A stretch of 63,039 nucleotides of DNA. It comes from Curvibacter lanceolatus ATCC 14669 (lineage in GTDB: Bacteria > Pseudomonadota > Gammaproteobacteria > Burkholderiales > Burkholderiaceae_C). This document shows, piece by piece, positions 52,766 through 61,531 of the stretch; the first letter of the stretch is position 1, and each line of letters begins with the position of its first letter. The notes under the pieces were generated by a model. It ran no database searches, had not been told where the DNA came from, and saw only the letters and a list, made by a program, of their open reading frames with translations. The DNA is taken from NCBI RefSeq assembly GCF_000381265.1, contig NZ_KB906283.1, positions 1 through 63,039 of the forward strand. Direction: 5' to 3'. The translations under genes were made by a program, and so were the position numbers.

Positions 52766-53254
52766 TTGAACACTCTGTCAATTTCACCCAACCCCATCAA
52801 CGCCCCGATCAACGCCTACGCCCGCCCTCCCCTGGTCTCCCAGGCATTGGCACTTCTCGCCGGAGAAATCCGCCAGTCCTGTTACCTCAGCAGCCCAGTC
52901 GCGGTCCGCGACTACCTGCAACTCCTCCTCGCCGACAAACCCCACGAGGTTTTCGTGGTGGTCTTTCTGGATTCCCAGCACCAGGTTCTCGACGTCCTGG
53001 AAATGTTCCGGGGCTCCCTGACACAGACCTCGGTTTACCCACGAGAAATCGTTATCGAGAGCCTGGCCAGAAATGCCGCCGCCGTCATCCTGGCTCACAA
53101 CCACCCCAGTGGTTCGGCAGATGCATCGACTGCCGATCGGGCACTGACCTCCACCTTGCAAACGGCCCTGGCACTGGTTGATGTCCGCGTTCTCGATCAC
53201 TTCATCGTGACCCGAACCCGGGCACTGAGCTTCGCAGAACAGGGGCTGCTTTGA
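52766..53254 (+). CDS. radC: RadC-family JAB/MPN-domain protein of mobile elements
   Basis: 162 residues from the TTG at 52766 with a TTTGGAGATC site; an upstream frame from 52628 runs through the terminator hairpins and is not credible. The JAMM motif is [14 protein letters not shown] with His111, His113 and Asp124, preceded by [24 protein letters not shown] and RNAAAVILA, all typical of RadC (DUF2466). It lacks the N-terminal HhH part of chromosomal RadC, as in plasmid and ICE copies. Biochemical role unknown despite the name. Confidence 0.93.
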   Translation: MNTLSISPNPINAPINAYARPPLVSQALALLAGEIRQSCYLSSPVAVRDYLQLLLADKPHEVFVVVFLDSQHQVLDVLEMFRGSLTQTSVYPREIVIESLARNAAAVILAHNHPSGSADASTADRALTSTLQTALALVDVRVLDHFIVTRTRALSFAEQGLL

Positions 53255-53341
53255 AAGCCTGTGGCTTCGCGGCCTCCACGTCCATTTCCTTCCCCTCATT
53301 CCTCGACTCCTTCCTCAACCCATTTTTTGGAGATCTTCCCC

Positions 53342-53662
53342 ATGACTACCTGTCCTCATTGCAATTCCACCCATATCGAAACTCGCGACATCGGCAAGAC
53401 CACCGGTGGTGTCCTGGGTACTGCTGCCGGCGCCGCCAGTGGCGCAGCCGGTGCCTGGCGTGGCGCCAAGGCTGGTGCTGTCGTTGGCGCATTTGCCGGT
53501 CCTGCCGGATCTGCTGTTGGAACCATGGCCGGCGCTCTGCTGGGAGCGCTATTCGGTGGTGCCCTCGGCTGCGAAGTTGGCACCGCCGTCGGTTCCCACG
53601 TCGACCAGAACCTGCTCGACAACCTCAAGTGCCGCGACTGCGGTCACACCTTCTCGGCTTGA
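53342..53662 (+). CDS. Small zinc-ribbon / glycine-zipper protein
   Basis: 106 residues from the ATG at 53342 after a TTGGAGATC site. It begins with MTTCPHCNSTHIETRD and ends with NLKCRDCGHTFSA, so two CxxC pairs form a split zinc ribbon. Between them is a long Gly/Ala-rich glycine-zipper segment (about residues 22-85) that can insert in membrane or oligomerise. Part of the ICE/plasmid module; role unknown. Confidence 0.8.
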   Translation: MTTCPHCNSTHIETRDIGKTTGGVLGTAAGAASGAAGAWRGAKAGAVVGAFAGPAGSAVGTMAGALLGALFGGALGCEVGTAVGSHVDQNLLDNLKCRDCGHTFSA

Positions 53663-53766
53663 AGCACTGCTTCTGCTGAGACCGAGTCCGCTCCCTTTCC
53701 CTTTTCCCATTTCGCTTCTGCCTCCTCTTTCACGTCCTCTTTTCATTCATTCGAAAGGATTTCCCC

Positions 53767-54735
53767 ATGGCTCATCTGCTTCAATCCATGGCCTATGTGG
53801 GTGCCGCTCCCTGGCACGATCTGGGCAACGCACTGCCTCCCAAGCAATCCATCGAGGTCTGGGCCCAACAAGCCGGTATGGACTGGTCAATCTGCTCAAC
53901 CCCGGTTCGCTACCTGGCGGACCAGGTCGGAGCTCTCGGCTCCATCATGTCGTTTGAGGACCAGAAGGTTCTCTACCGATCCGACACCAAGGCTGCCCTG
54001 GCAGTGGTCGGCAACCGCTACCAGGTCGTCCAACCCAAGGAGGTCCTGGAGTTCTACCGGGACCTGACCGAGGTCTCTGGCTTTGAGCTCGAGACGGCGG
54101 GTGTCCTAAAGGAAGGTCGCAAGTTCTGGGCTTTGGCCAAGACAGGCAAGTCTGCTGTCCTGAAGGGATCCGACGTGGTCAACGGCTATTTGCTGCTGGC
54201 CACGTCCTGTGACGGCACCTTGGCCACGACGGCTACCCCGACCACAGTCCGGGTAGTCTGCAACAACACTCTCACCATTGCACTGAACGGCGCCACCAGC
54301 GCCATCAAAGTGCCCCACAGCACAAGCTTTGACGCCCAAGCCGTCAAGAAGCAACTCGGCATTGCCGTGTCGCAGTGGGACAGCTTCATGTACCGCATGA
54401 AGACGCTCTCCGAGCGCAAGGTGAAGACCCACGAGTCTATGAACTACTTCCTGAAGGTGCTTTGCAACACGGATGGACACACCGATCCAAGCGGTGGCTT
54501 GATCAACGAACGCGCATTGAAGAAGGTTCAGGCCCTGTACGACGGTCAAGGCCGTGGTGCTGAGTTGGCTGCAGCCCAGGGCACGGCCTGGGGATTGCTC
54601 AACGCAGTGACTGAGTTTGTGGACCACGAGCGTCGAGCTCGGTCTCAGGAGTACCGCCTGGACAGCGCCTGGTTCGGCCAGGGGGCCAACCTCAAGCAAC
54701 GGGCGCTGGATCAGGCACTGCAGCTGGTCTCATGA
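53767..54735 (+). CDS. DUF932 / TIGR03299-type phage- and plasmid-related protein
   Basis: 322 residues. Recognised from APWHDLGNALPPKQSIEVWAQQAGMDW at the start, VLYRSDTKAALAVVGNRYQVVQP, and RVVCNNTLTIAL. The late part TAWGLLNAVTEFVDHERRAR also fits. Very common in plasmids, ICEs and phages next to YqaJ and RadC genes, as here; molecular function not established, but linked with recombination or replication modules. Confidence 0.93.
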   Translation: MAHLLQSMAYVGAAPWHDLGNALPPKQSIEVWAQQAGMDWSICSTPVRYLADQVGALGSIMSFEDQKVLYRSDTKAALAVVGNRYQVVQPKEVLEFYRDLTEVSGFELETAGVLKEGRKFWALAKTGKSAVLKGSDVVNGYLLLATSCDGTLATTATPTTVRVVCNNTLTIALNGATSAIKVPHSTSFDAQAVKKQLGIAVSQWDSFMYRMKTLSERKVKTHESMNYFLKVLCNTDGHTDPSGGLINERALKKVQALYDGQGRGAELAAAQGTAWGLLNAVTEFVDHERRARSQEYRLDSAWFGQGANLKQRALDQALQLVS

Positions 54736-54798
54736 ACTGGCGACAGCGTTTTCTTTCCCTCTCCGCTTCCGATTCCTCAACCCTGCCTTCGACGGCAT

Positions 54799-54834
54799 AG
54801 CCCCGGCCCCTTTGATGGGACCGGGGCTTTTTGC
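54799..54834 (+). terminator. Rho-independent terminator between DUF932 and yqaJ-like genes
   Basis: Hairpin AGCCCCGGCCCC / GGGACCGGGGCT around TTTGAT, followed by TTTTTGC. A strong terminator about 60 bases before the yqaJ start. Confidence 0.85.
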
Positions 54835-54894
54835 TTTCTGGGGTGGGTTTGTTGGGGTCTTTGTTCTTTCTCTCAACCTACTTTGGAGATTTCC

Positions 54895-55899
54895 ATGGCG
54901 ACATTGCATGCATTGGTGAACAAGCCTGTTCGCCCTCGTCCCGCCTTGAAGCTCGTCAAGACGGCCGACCTCAACCGGGATCAATGGCTGGCCGTTCGCC
55001 AGCGTGGCATCGGCAGCTCCGACGCTGGGGCAGCTGTCGGGCTCAACCCCTATCAATCCCAGCTCGAACTCTGGATGGTCAAGACCGGGCGTGGAGGCGC
55101 CCTGCCCTTTGACGATTCCAACGATGAGAGCAGCCCCATGTACTGGGGCACCCTTCTGGAGCCCATCGTGGCGGCCCACTACACCAAGCGCACCGGCAAC
55201 CGGGTTCGCAAGGTGAATGCCGTTCTGCAGCATCCGGAACACCCCTGGATGTTGGCCAACCTCGATCGCGAGGTCGTAGGCTCGCCTGGAGTTCAAATCC
55301 TGGAATGCAAGACAGCCGGCATCAATGGCGCCCGTTTGTGGAAACACGGGGTGCCCGAGTACATCCAGCTTCAAGTCATGCACCAGCTCGCAGTGACCGG
55401 CAAGCAGGCCGCTGACGTGGCGGTTCTGATCTGCGGCCAGGAGCTTCAAGTCCATCGTATCGAGCGCGATGAAACCATGATCACCCAACTCATTGAGTTG
55501 GAGCGGCAGTTTTGGACTTTGGTCGAGGAGGACAAACAACCTTCGGCTGATGGATCGGACTCCGCTGATCTGGCGCTTCGCTGCCTGTATCCCCGGGATT
55601 CGGGAGCCACCTTGGACCTCTCTGAAGACTTGGAGATGTCAGGGGTGTTCTCGGACCTGGTGGCGGTGCGTGAAGTACTGACCACCAACACCGCTTTGGA
55701 GGCTCAGTTGAAACAACGTATTCAACAGCGCATGGGAGATGCCTCCCGTGTGGTGTTTAAAGGCGGCGATATCAGCTGGAAGCGCAGCAAGGACGGCAAG
55801 GGCCTGGACACGGAGAGGTTGCTCAAAGACCAGCCCGACCTGGCAGAGCGCTACGCCCTGACCAAGCCTGGATCTCGACGGTTCTTGGTCAACACCTGA
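54895..55899 (+). CDS. YqaJ-family viral recombinase (PD-(D/E)XK nuclease)
   Basis: 334 residues, ATG at 54895 behind TTTGGAGATTTCC. The family is clear: WLAVRQRGIGSSDAGAAVGLNPY, WGTLLEPIVAAHYTKRTGNRVRK, and the nuclease core Glu89, Asp124 (ANLDREV), Glu137-Cys-Lys139 (ILECKTAG), then VPEYIQLQVMHQLAVTG. The enzyme is a lambda-exonuclease-like 5'-3' nuclease working in phage/ICE homologous recombination. A beta-type annealase partner is not recognised nearby; the next gene may play an accessory role. Confidence 0.94.
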   Translation: MATLHALVNKPVRPRPALKLVKTADLNRDQWLAVRQRGIGSSDAGAAVGLNPYQSQLELWMVKTGRGGALPFDDSNDESSPMYWGTLLEPIVAAHYTKRTGNRVRKVNAVLQHPEHPWMLANLDREVVGSPGVQILECKTAGINGARLWKHGVPEYIQLQVMHQLAVTGKQAADVAVLICGQELQVHRIERDETMITQLIELERQFWTLVEEDKQPSADGSDSADLALRCLYPRDSGATLDLSEDLEMSGVFSDLVAVREVLTTNTALEAQLKQRIQQRMGDASRVVFKGGDISWKRSKDGKGLDTERLLKDQPDLAERYALTKPGSRRFLVNT

Positions 55900-55916
55900 A
55901 TGGTGCCACCAGCACA

Positions 55917-55945
55917 AAGGCCTGCCCAGCGGCAGGCCTTGTTTG
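55917..55945 (+). terminator. Rho-independent terminator between yqaJ-like and Gp3-like genes
   Basis: Perfect ten-base arms AAGGCCTGCC / GGCAGGCCTT around CAGC, followed by GTTTGTTT. Confidence 0.85.
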
Positions 55946-55995
55946 TTTCAACCACTGGACTGGGCAAAGAACTCAACTTTTGAAAGGAGCACACC

Positions 55996-57060
55996 ATGCT
56001 CAAAGGACTGGCATTGACGCCGCCCATCATTGGCCGCATCTCCATCGGACGTGTGGTGGAGAAGGACGGCAAGCGTCTTCCTGCCAAGGATGACGAATTC
56101 ACCATCACCAGCCAGGTGCAAATGCGCGGGAGCTGGGTCAACCATCCCTTGGACGAAGCGCTGCGCAAAAACAAGGGCCGAGCTGAACGTGAAGACGGTA
56201 CCGAGGAGCACATAGAGGGCTCACCCACCGGAAGCAGCAAGCTCCGGAGCATTCCCGTGCGCTTGCTGTTTGACGACCCGGACTTGAACCTCCGGGCTCA
56301 GTACACCTTGTTTGACCGAGTCTCAGGTCGGCCCGTGTGCGTTGGCAACGGAGAAACCTGTCGGCGCGCCACAGGCAGCGGCGTCCAAACTCTCCCCTGC
56401 TCGTCGCCTGAATCGTCCGAGTGGAGTGGCGACCGGGGGTGCAAGCCCTTTGGGCGCCTGAATGTTCGCATTGACGTGGAAGATCAAGAAGGAGATGTCC
56501 ACCATGACGAACTGGGTAGCTTCGTGTTCCGGACCACTGGGTTCAACAGCATTCGGACGCTGGCTGCGCGATTGAAGTACTTCCAGGCAATCTCAGGTGG
56601 GGTGTTGTCGACGATGCCTCTGGAGCTTCGGCTCCGGGGCAAGTCGACCACGCTGTCCCGGCGAGCTGCAATTTACTACGTCGATCTGACCGTGAGGTCG
56701 GGGATGACGGCCAGTGAGGCGGTACTGCAGGCCAAGAGCGCTTGGGAGCGCCGGCAGGCCACGGGGTTTGACCAGGTGGCGCTTGATGCTGCTGCGCGTG
56801 AAGGACTGAGTCTGGGGGCGTTCGAAGAGTCGGAAGAGGACGGGCCGGCCGTCGTGGAGGAGTTCTTCGCTCCGCCACAGGATGAGCCTCCGGATCAACC
56901 TCGGAATGAACCTCAGGTTGACCAGGCCGAACACCTGACACCCGGACAGGATCAACGCCCCGGTCGCCCTGCCCGCTCAGCCCTGGCGGCCAAGCTGGGA
57001 CGACGGTTGGAGCGCAGCCAGTCCACGCAAACCGATCTGGGTCAACAGGCCTCGGTCTGA
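55996..57060 (+). CDS. Gp3-like (recombination directionality factor-like) plasmid protein
   Basis: 354 residues, ATG at 55996 after GAAAGGAG. The sequence shows VEKDGKRLPAKDDEFTITSQVQ, LRSIPVRLLFDDPDLNLRAQYTLFD, and a Cys cluster C-x6-C...C...C in the text GETCRRATGSGVQTLPC then GCKPFGRLNVRI, likely a zinc site. LGSFVFRTTGFNSIRTLAARL follows. This is the family often annotated as hydrolase or metal-binding protein next to YqaJ and DUF932 on Burkholderiales plasmids, and resembles phage Gp3-like directionality factors. The last 70 residues are Pro/Gln/Glu-rich and disordered. Confidence 0.75.
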   Translation: MLKGLALTPPIIGRISIGRVVEKDGKRLPAKDDEFTITSQVQMRGSWVNHPLDEALRKNKGRAEREDGTEEHIEGSPTGSSKLRSIPVRLLFDDPDLNLRAQYTLFDRVSGRPVCVGNGETCRRATGSGVQTLPCSSPESSEWSGDRGCKPFGRLNVRIDVEDQEGDVHHDELGSFVFRTTGFNSIRTLAARLKYFQAISGGVLSTMPLELRLRGKSTTLSRRAAIYYVDLTVRSGMTASEAVLQAKSAWERRQATGFDQVALDAAAREGLSLGAFEESEEDGPAVVEEFFAPPQDEPPDQPRNEPQVDQAEHLTPGQDQRPGRPARSALAAKLGRRLERSQSTQTDLGQQASV

Positions 57061-57323
57061 TCACAACTGGGTCAGCGACGAATCGGCTCGCTGATCTGGA
57101 ATTTTCTTAACGCCTGCGAACGCGTCGGTTTCGACACGAGCAGCGCTTCTGGGTTTCTTTCCCCCCTTTCCTTCAACTGGATTCTCTGAGGTCACTGGCC
57201 TTGACTGTGCTTCGCTCACGCGAGGAACAGCCATGGGCGTTTGACGGATGAAGGGATCGTTTACGGGTGGAATCTGGAAGGTGCGAAGCGCGGCAGCAGG
57301 CATTCACATGGAGTCATCACATC

Positions 57324-57677
57324 ATGGATATGTCGATCAACAACAACCAGGACTACACCGCCACCGAACCGCGGGCGTCCTCTTTGCCTCTTTTCAACTT
57401 GGGGCGGATCTTTGCAACACCTGGTGCGCTGCAGGTGCTGACCGCCATGCGGCTGTCACCGCTTCGCCTTCTGGCACGTCATGTTCGTGGCGATTGGGGG
57501 GATCTGGATGAACATGACCGCGAGCAGAACAAGATGGCGGTGCTCACGGGTCAGAGGGTGTTTGCAGCTTACGAGGTGGAACGAACCATCGACGGCCAGG
57601 TCATGAAGCAGAAGTTCTGGGTCATCACGGAGGCAGATCGTGCCAGCACAACGGTCTTGTTGCCCGATGAGTACTGA
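57324..57677 (+). CDS. Conserved small plasmid/ICE protein
   Basis: 117 residues, ATG at 57324 with a GGAG ten bases upstream. Text PLFNLGRIFATPGALQVLTA, LLARHVRGDWGDLDEHDREQN and KFWVITEADRASTTVLLPDEY is that of a very common but uncharacterised plasmid/ICE protein in Burkholderiales and pseudomonads. It overlaps the next gene by 11 bases. The 263 bases before it (57061-57323) show no credible gene. Confidence 0.8.
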   Translation: MDMSINNNQDYTATEPRASSLPLFNLGRIFATPGALQVLTAMRLSPLRLLARHVRGDWGDLDEHDREQNKMAVLTGQRVFAAYEVERTIDGQVMKQKFWVITEADRASTTVLLPDEY

Positions 57678-58233
57678 GTCCACACCACGCCAGGTCGAGC
57701 ACATCTACTGTGCGGGACTGAGGTTTGATGGGGCTCCATGCTTTGAGGTCCGGGGACTAGGGCCAACCAAGGATTCGAAAGGGTTCTGCCTTGTGACGCA
57801 TCCGAAGGACAGCCGGGATGGCGGTTTGGGGTGGTGTGAAAGGTTGGCCACCTCACTGCAGGCTAGGCGGCCTGCTTCTCGCAGGGACTGGCAAGCCTTG
57901 GGTATGGAGATCCAACGTGGCCGAACCGGGTTGGATGCCGAGGCCATTGCCACCGTCATCCAGCACAGCGGTGTCGGAATCATTCAGCTTCGGACCGAGG
58001 CCAAGAACTGGTGGTCCGTCATCTCGGGCATTGAGCTCCATAGGGCCACTGGACTGGTGACCCACTTGCTGTTGCTCGACTCGAGCCAGCCCCTGGCTTG
58101 GGGATCTGGATTCAATGCACGGCTGCCGGTGACGGTAGATGAGAACTCCAAATATCGGTGGCTCAGCATGGACGCGGGGACGAGATCAGTGTTGTTCGTG
58201 GCTTGGTATTCAATGGCAAAGCGTAAGAATTGA
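57667..58233 (+). CDS. Hypothetical protein, 188 residues
   Basis: ATG at 57667 inside the end of the previous gene, so translation is coupled. No motif is recognised; three Cys are spread over the first third and Trp is frequent (GWCERLATS, KNWWSVISG). The C-terminal half (about 105-180) has beta-like strands such as GLVTHLLLLDSSQPL. It is the last rightward gene of the plasmid-like module. Confidence 0.6.
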   Translation: MSTESTPRQVEHIYCAGLRFDGAPCFEVRGLGPTKDSKGFCLVTHPKDSRDGGLGWCERLATSLQARRPASRRDWQALGMEIQRGRTGLDAEAIATVIQHSGVGIIQLRTEAKNWWSVISGIELHRATGLVTHLLLLDSSQPLAWGSGFNARLPVTVDENSKYRWLSMDAGTRSVLFVAWYSMAKRKN

Positions 58234-58247
58234 ATTGCTTTTTTTCA

Positions 58248-58273
58248 CCCGACTCAGCTCTAGCTGGGTCGGG
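58248..58273. other. Inverted repeat between the plasmid-like module and the catabolic operon
   Basis: Eleven-base arms with one G/A mismatch, CCCGACTCAGC / GCTGGGTCGGG around TCTA. A T-run precedes it on the plus strand but none follows on either strand, so it is not a standard terminator. It lies in the 114-base gap where module and catabolic genes meet and might be related to the junction. Confidence 0.35.
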
Positions 58274-58347
58274 TAGTTGCGATTCACTTCTTTTTGACCA
58301 GACAAGACGTCCGTGAGACATAGGGAAGCCCAAACCAGTAAAGAAAT

Positions 58348-59091
58348 TCACAAACCGAAGATCTTTGACACCTCACGGGACTCAGCCAAAACGAGAGCCA
58401 CGATCTCAGCGATTCTGACTTCATCAACACGAGCGCTTGGACCATAGACAGCCAATGACCCGAGCACCTTGGTGCTGCCAGCAAAGAAAGGCGCTGCAAC
58501 AGCAACGGCGCCTTGAATCAATTCATCCTTGCTCACGGCATAACCCGCGTCGTGTATTCGCGCAAGTTCACCTCGGTACGCAATTCTCTCTTCTTCGGGT
58601 AGCAACGCCGCAAGGAGCGTTTCCGCCTCCGGTGAAAACGCCAGGATCACTTTGCCACTGGCGCCCAGAGTGATTTTTTCCCGATGCCCCACGCCACGCT
58701 TGAAGCTCAGGGCCTGCGCACTTGGAATCTCCGCCACACAAATCCGATCCTGGCCTTGCTGCACCAGCAATGCCACGGTCTCACCAGTCTGCTCCCAGAG
58801 TCGACGCATCATCGGCTGAGCCGCTTGGGTCAGATCCTGGCCGGAGGCCCAAACATGAGACAGATGGGCGATTGCAGGTCCTAACTGAAACTGCTGAGGT
58901 TCTCCAAATGTGCGCACGAACCCACGCAGCTCAAGCGTCTTCAACAAGCGATACAACGTTGGCCGACTCAAATCGACCCGCTTGAGCAAATCACTGGCCG
59001 TCAGTTGCCGATCCTCAGGCTGGAACGCCAAAAGTATGTCCAGCGCGCGATCCACGGCACGAACAGCATCTCCACCTTTTTCTGCAGTCAC
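58348..59091 (-). CDS. IclR-family transcriptional regulator
   Basis: 247 residues from a GTG at 59091 with an AGGAG site. N-terminal winged helix (about 8-70): RAVDRALDILLAFQ, LTASDLLKRVDLSRPTLYRLLKTLELRGFV. C-terminal GAF-like effector domain (about 85-245) with GETVALLVQQGQDRICVAE, KITLGASGKVILAF and GYAVSKDELIQGAVAVAAPFF, all family landmarks. It is divergent from the Rieske operon and probably controls it through the inverted repeat at 59130-59152. Confidence 0.95.
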   Translation of the reverse strand: MTAEKGGDAVRAVDRALDILLAFQPEDRQLTASDLLKRVDLSRPTLYRLLKTLELRGFVRTFGEPQQFQLGPAIAHLSHVWASGQDLTQAAQPMMRRLWEQTGETVALLVQQGQDRICVAEIPSAQALSFKRGVGHREKITLGASGKVILAFSPEAETLLAALLPEEERIAYRGELARIHDAGYAVSKDELIQGAVAVAAPFFAGSTKVLGSLAVYGPSARVDEVRIAEIVALVLAESREVSKIFGL

Positions 59092-59129
59092 AGCAACTCC
59101 TCAAGTAAACGATTGGAGGGATTGTACGA

Positions 59130-59152
59130 GTCTGTCCATCAGGTGGACAGAC
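59130..59152. promoter_or_regulatory. Perfect inverted repeat, probable IclR operator
   Basis: GTCTGTCCA and TGGACAGAC (nine-base perfect arms) around TCAGG, in the 149-base divergent region between the IclR gene and the Rieske oxygenase gene. Further half-site-like text (ATGGACATG) occurs near 59192. A probable -10 (TATAAT) is seen at 59189-59194, giving the operator a position upstream of the oxygenase promoter. Confidence 0.7.
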
Positions 59153-59240
59153 GTATTTTTTATTTGAGCTCCCTCAAGTCTCGACCATATAATGGACATG
59201 CGTCTCATCTGGCGTACAACTCAACGAATGGAGATTGACG

Positions 59241-60515
59241 ATGAACAAGGAAATGTCGGAAACATTGACACGTGTGGGCGCGGGCACGCGCATGGGTCAG
59301 CTGATGCGGCGCTATTGGGTGCCAGCATTGATGTCCTCTGAAATTGCAGAGCCCGATGGCCCCCAGGTGCGGGTTCAGTTGCTGGGCGAGAAGCTGCTTG
59401 CCTTCCGCAACTCGGACGGCAAAGCCTGCCTGATTGATGAGTTCTGCTCACACCGAGGGGTGTCGCTGTATTTCGGTCGCAATGAAGAAAACGGCATTCG
59501 CTGCGCTTACCACGGCGTGAAGTTCGATGGTGACGGCAAGTGCGTGGATGTTCCGTCGTCGCCGCAGGCATGCGCACGCATGCATATCAAGTCGTATCCC
59601 TGCATCGAACGAGGTGGCATCGTCTGGACGTACATGGGTCCAGCCGAAAAGCAACCCGCGCCGCCGGAGCTGGAGTGGTGCACTCTGCCGGCCAGCCATG
59701 TGTTCGTCTCCAAACGACTGCAGTATTCGAATTACCTCCAAGCCATGGAGGGCGGCATCGACACCGCCCACGTGTCTTATGTGCACAGTTTTGAGGTGGA
59801 TGGCGATCCAATGCACCAAGGTTGCAAGGCCCTGGACTACATCAAGGCGGATGGCAACGTCCAGTTCGAAATCGAGAAGACGCCCTTCGGTCTGAGCCTC
59901 TTTGGCCGGCGCAACGGCGAACCCGACTCTTACTACTGGCGGGTAACTCAGTATCTCTTTCCTTGGTTCACCTTGATCGCCCCGTTCGGCACCCATGCGT
60001 TGGGTGGACATGTCTGGGTCCCCATCGACGACCACAGTTGCTGGGCATGGAGCATCAATTGGCAGCCAAGCCGTCCGCTGTCAACCGAAGAGCGTGCAGC
60101 CATGGCGGCTGGCAAGGGCATCCACGTCGAATACGAAGCACCAGGTAGTTTTATTCCAAAACAGAACCGCGACAACGACTACGGCATGGATCGCGCTGCG
60201 CAAAAGGACAAGCGCTCTTACAGCGGCATCTTTGGGTTTGCAGCACAGGACTTCTCGCTTCAGGAAAGCATGGGCACCATCCAGAACCATGAAGCTGAGC
60301 AGTTGCTGCCGACCGACAAGGCCATCGTGATGGCCCGACGGATGCTGCATGAAGCAGCACAGGGTTTGCAAGAGGGAATTGAACCTCCAGCACTTGATGC
60401 CAGTGCGCAGCGTGTACGTCCTGCTGGCGTGTTACTCCCCAAAGACCAAGATCCTGTCGAATGGGCAAAGGAGCACTTGGCCGACAGCATCCACAAACCC
60501 GTCTACAGCCTTTGA
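59241..60515 (+). CDS. Rieske non-heme iron oxygenase, alpha subunit (phthalate dioxygenase / O-demethylase group)
   Basis: 424 residues from the ATG at 59241 (TGGAG site); a TTG at 59235 is not needed. Rieske cluster ligands Cys69-x-His71 (FCSHRG) and Cys88-x2-His91 (CAYHG) are 16 residues apart in the normal way. The catalytic domain has the mononuclear iron motif GGIDTAHVSYVH with His177 and His182. The long C-terminal part (QNRDNDYGMDRAAQK, QESMGTIQNHEAEQLLPTDKAIVMARRML) is typical of phthalate 4,5-dioxygenase-like class IA oxygenases. No beta subunit is encoded, fitting an alpha-only hexamer or trimer. Electrons should come from the reductase encoded at 62361. Confidence 0.95.
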   Translation: MNKEMSETLTRVGAGTRMGQLMRRYWVPALMSSEIAEPDGPQVRVQLLGEKLLAFRNSDGKACLIDEFCSHRGVSLYFGRNEENGIRCAYHGVKFDGDGKCVDVPSSPQACARMHIKSYPCIERGGIVWTYMGPAEKQPAPPELEWCTLPASHVFVSKRLQYSNYLQAMEGGIDTAHVSYVHSFEVDGDPMHQGCKALDYIKADGNVQFEIEKTPFGLSLFGRRNGEPDSYYWRVTQYLFPWFTLIAPFGTHALGGHVWVPIDDHSCWAWSINWQPSRPLSTEERAAMAAGKGIHVEYEAPGSFIPKQNRDNDYGMDRAAQKDKRSYSGIFGFAAQDFSLQESMGTIQNHEAEQLLPTDKAIVMARRMLHEAAQGLQEGIEPPALDASAQRVRPAGVLLPKDQDPVEWAKEHLADSIHKPVYSL

Positions 60516-60546
60516 GGCTGTGACTACAAATCAAAAGGAGACAACT

Positions 60547-61524
60547 ATGAGATCTCTAAGGCGAAGGCCCTGGATCACGCTGGCCCTCACTGTTTTGATG
60601 CAACCACTGGTGGTCTTGGCTCAGGATTGGACACCTACCAAGCCCGTCCGTATTGTCGTGCCCATCAATGGCAGCACCAACGATTCACTGGCTCGCATCA
60701 TCGCCCCGAAACTGCAGGAAGCACTGGGTCAACCCTTTGTGGTCGATAACAAGCCAGGTGCTGGCGGCAATATTGGTGCGGCAGAAGTGGCGCGATCTGT
60801 ACCTGACGGGCACACATTACTCGTGGGCTACAACGGCCCACTAGCGATCAATGTCACGTTGTTCGACAAGATGCCCTTTGATCCGCAGAAGGATTTGGCC
60901 CCGATCACTCTGGCAGTCAAGTCGCCACAGTACCTCGTCGTCAACACCGACGCCGGCTTTGTGGACGTGAGGGACTTCATCGCCAAAGCCAAGGCCAACC
61001 CCACCAGGTACTCGTACGGATCTGTGGCGCTGGGTAGCGCCTCACACCTGACGATGGAAATGATGAAGTCTGCGGCCGGATTCCACATGACCCACATCCC
61101 CTACCGGGGTGCAGGCAATGCCATCACGGACCTGATCGCTGGAAACATCCAGGCGGGCTTCTTCGTTCCCGGTAATGTTCAGGGCTTTGTGAAAGAGGGC
61201 CGTCTCAAACTGATTGCAACCACCGGAAAGAAGCGCTTTCCCAGCAGTCCGGATGTACCCACCTTGAATGAGGTGGGACTGAAGGATTTCGAGGCAACCT
61301 CTTGGATCGGCTTTCTAGCACCAGGAGGAACACCTCCACAGATCATTGATCGCTACAACCGCGAGATCGTCAAGATCTTGAAGCAACCGGATGTCGTCAA
61401 GAAGCTGCAGGAGATGGAGTTTGAGATCGTGGCCGGCAGTCCGCGCCAGTTCAGCGATTGGATTGGAACCGAGATCCGGCGTTGGGGCAAGGTCATCAAG
61501 GACACAGGCGCCAAGCCGGAGTGA
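60547..61524 (+). CDS. Bug/TTT-family periplasmic solute-binding protein
   Basis: 325 residues, ATG at 60547 with AAGGAGA. Signal peptide (RPWITLALTVLMQPLVVLAQ) with cleavage before DWTPTKPVRIVVPINGSTNDSLAR. Typical Bug blocks: ALGQPFVVDNKPGAGGNIGAAEVARS, PDGHTLLVGYNGPLAIN, PTRYSYGSVALGSASHLTMEM, HIPYRGAGNAITDLIAGNIQ, FLAPGGTPPQIIDRYN. It is inside the Rieske operon and probably binds the oxygenase substrate, an aromatic acid by family habit. Confidence 0.95.
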   Translation: MRSLRRRPWITLALTVLMQPLVVLAQDWTPTKPVRIVVPINGSTNDSLARIIAPKLQEALGQPFVVDNKPGAGGNIGAAEVARSVPDGHTLLVGYNGPLAINVTLFDKMPFDPQKDLAPITLAVKSPQYLVVNTDAGFVDVRDFIAKAKANPTRYSYGSVALGSASHLTMEMMKSAAGFHMTHIPYRGAGNAITDLIAGNIQAGFFVPGNVQGFVKEGRLKLIATTGKKRFPSSPDVPTLNEVGLKDFEATSWIGFLAPGGTPPQIIDRYNREIVKILKQPDVVKKLQEMEFEIVAGSPRQFSDWIGTEIRRWGKVIKDTGAKPE

Positions 61525-61531
61525 GCAGACC

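Noticed and set aside
57061-57303. Minus-strand frame of 80 residues between the Gp3-like gene and the next small gene
   Set aside because: No ribosome site, basic low-complexity translation, opposite to all neighbours; not enough support.
58248-58273. Inverted repeat taken as a rho-independent terminator
   Set aside because: No T-run follows it on either strand; it is listed only as an unexplained inverted repeat.
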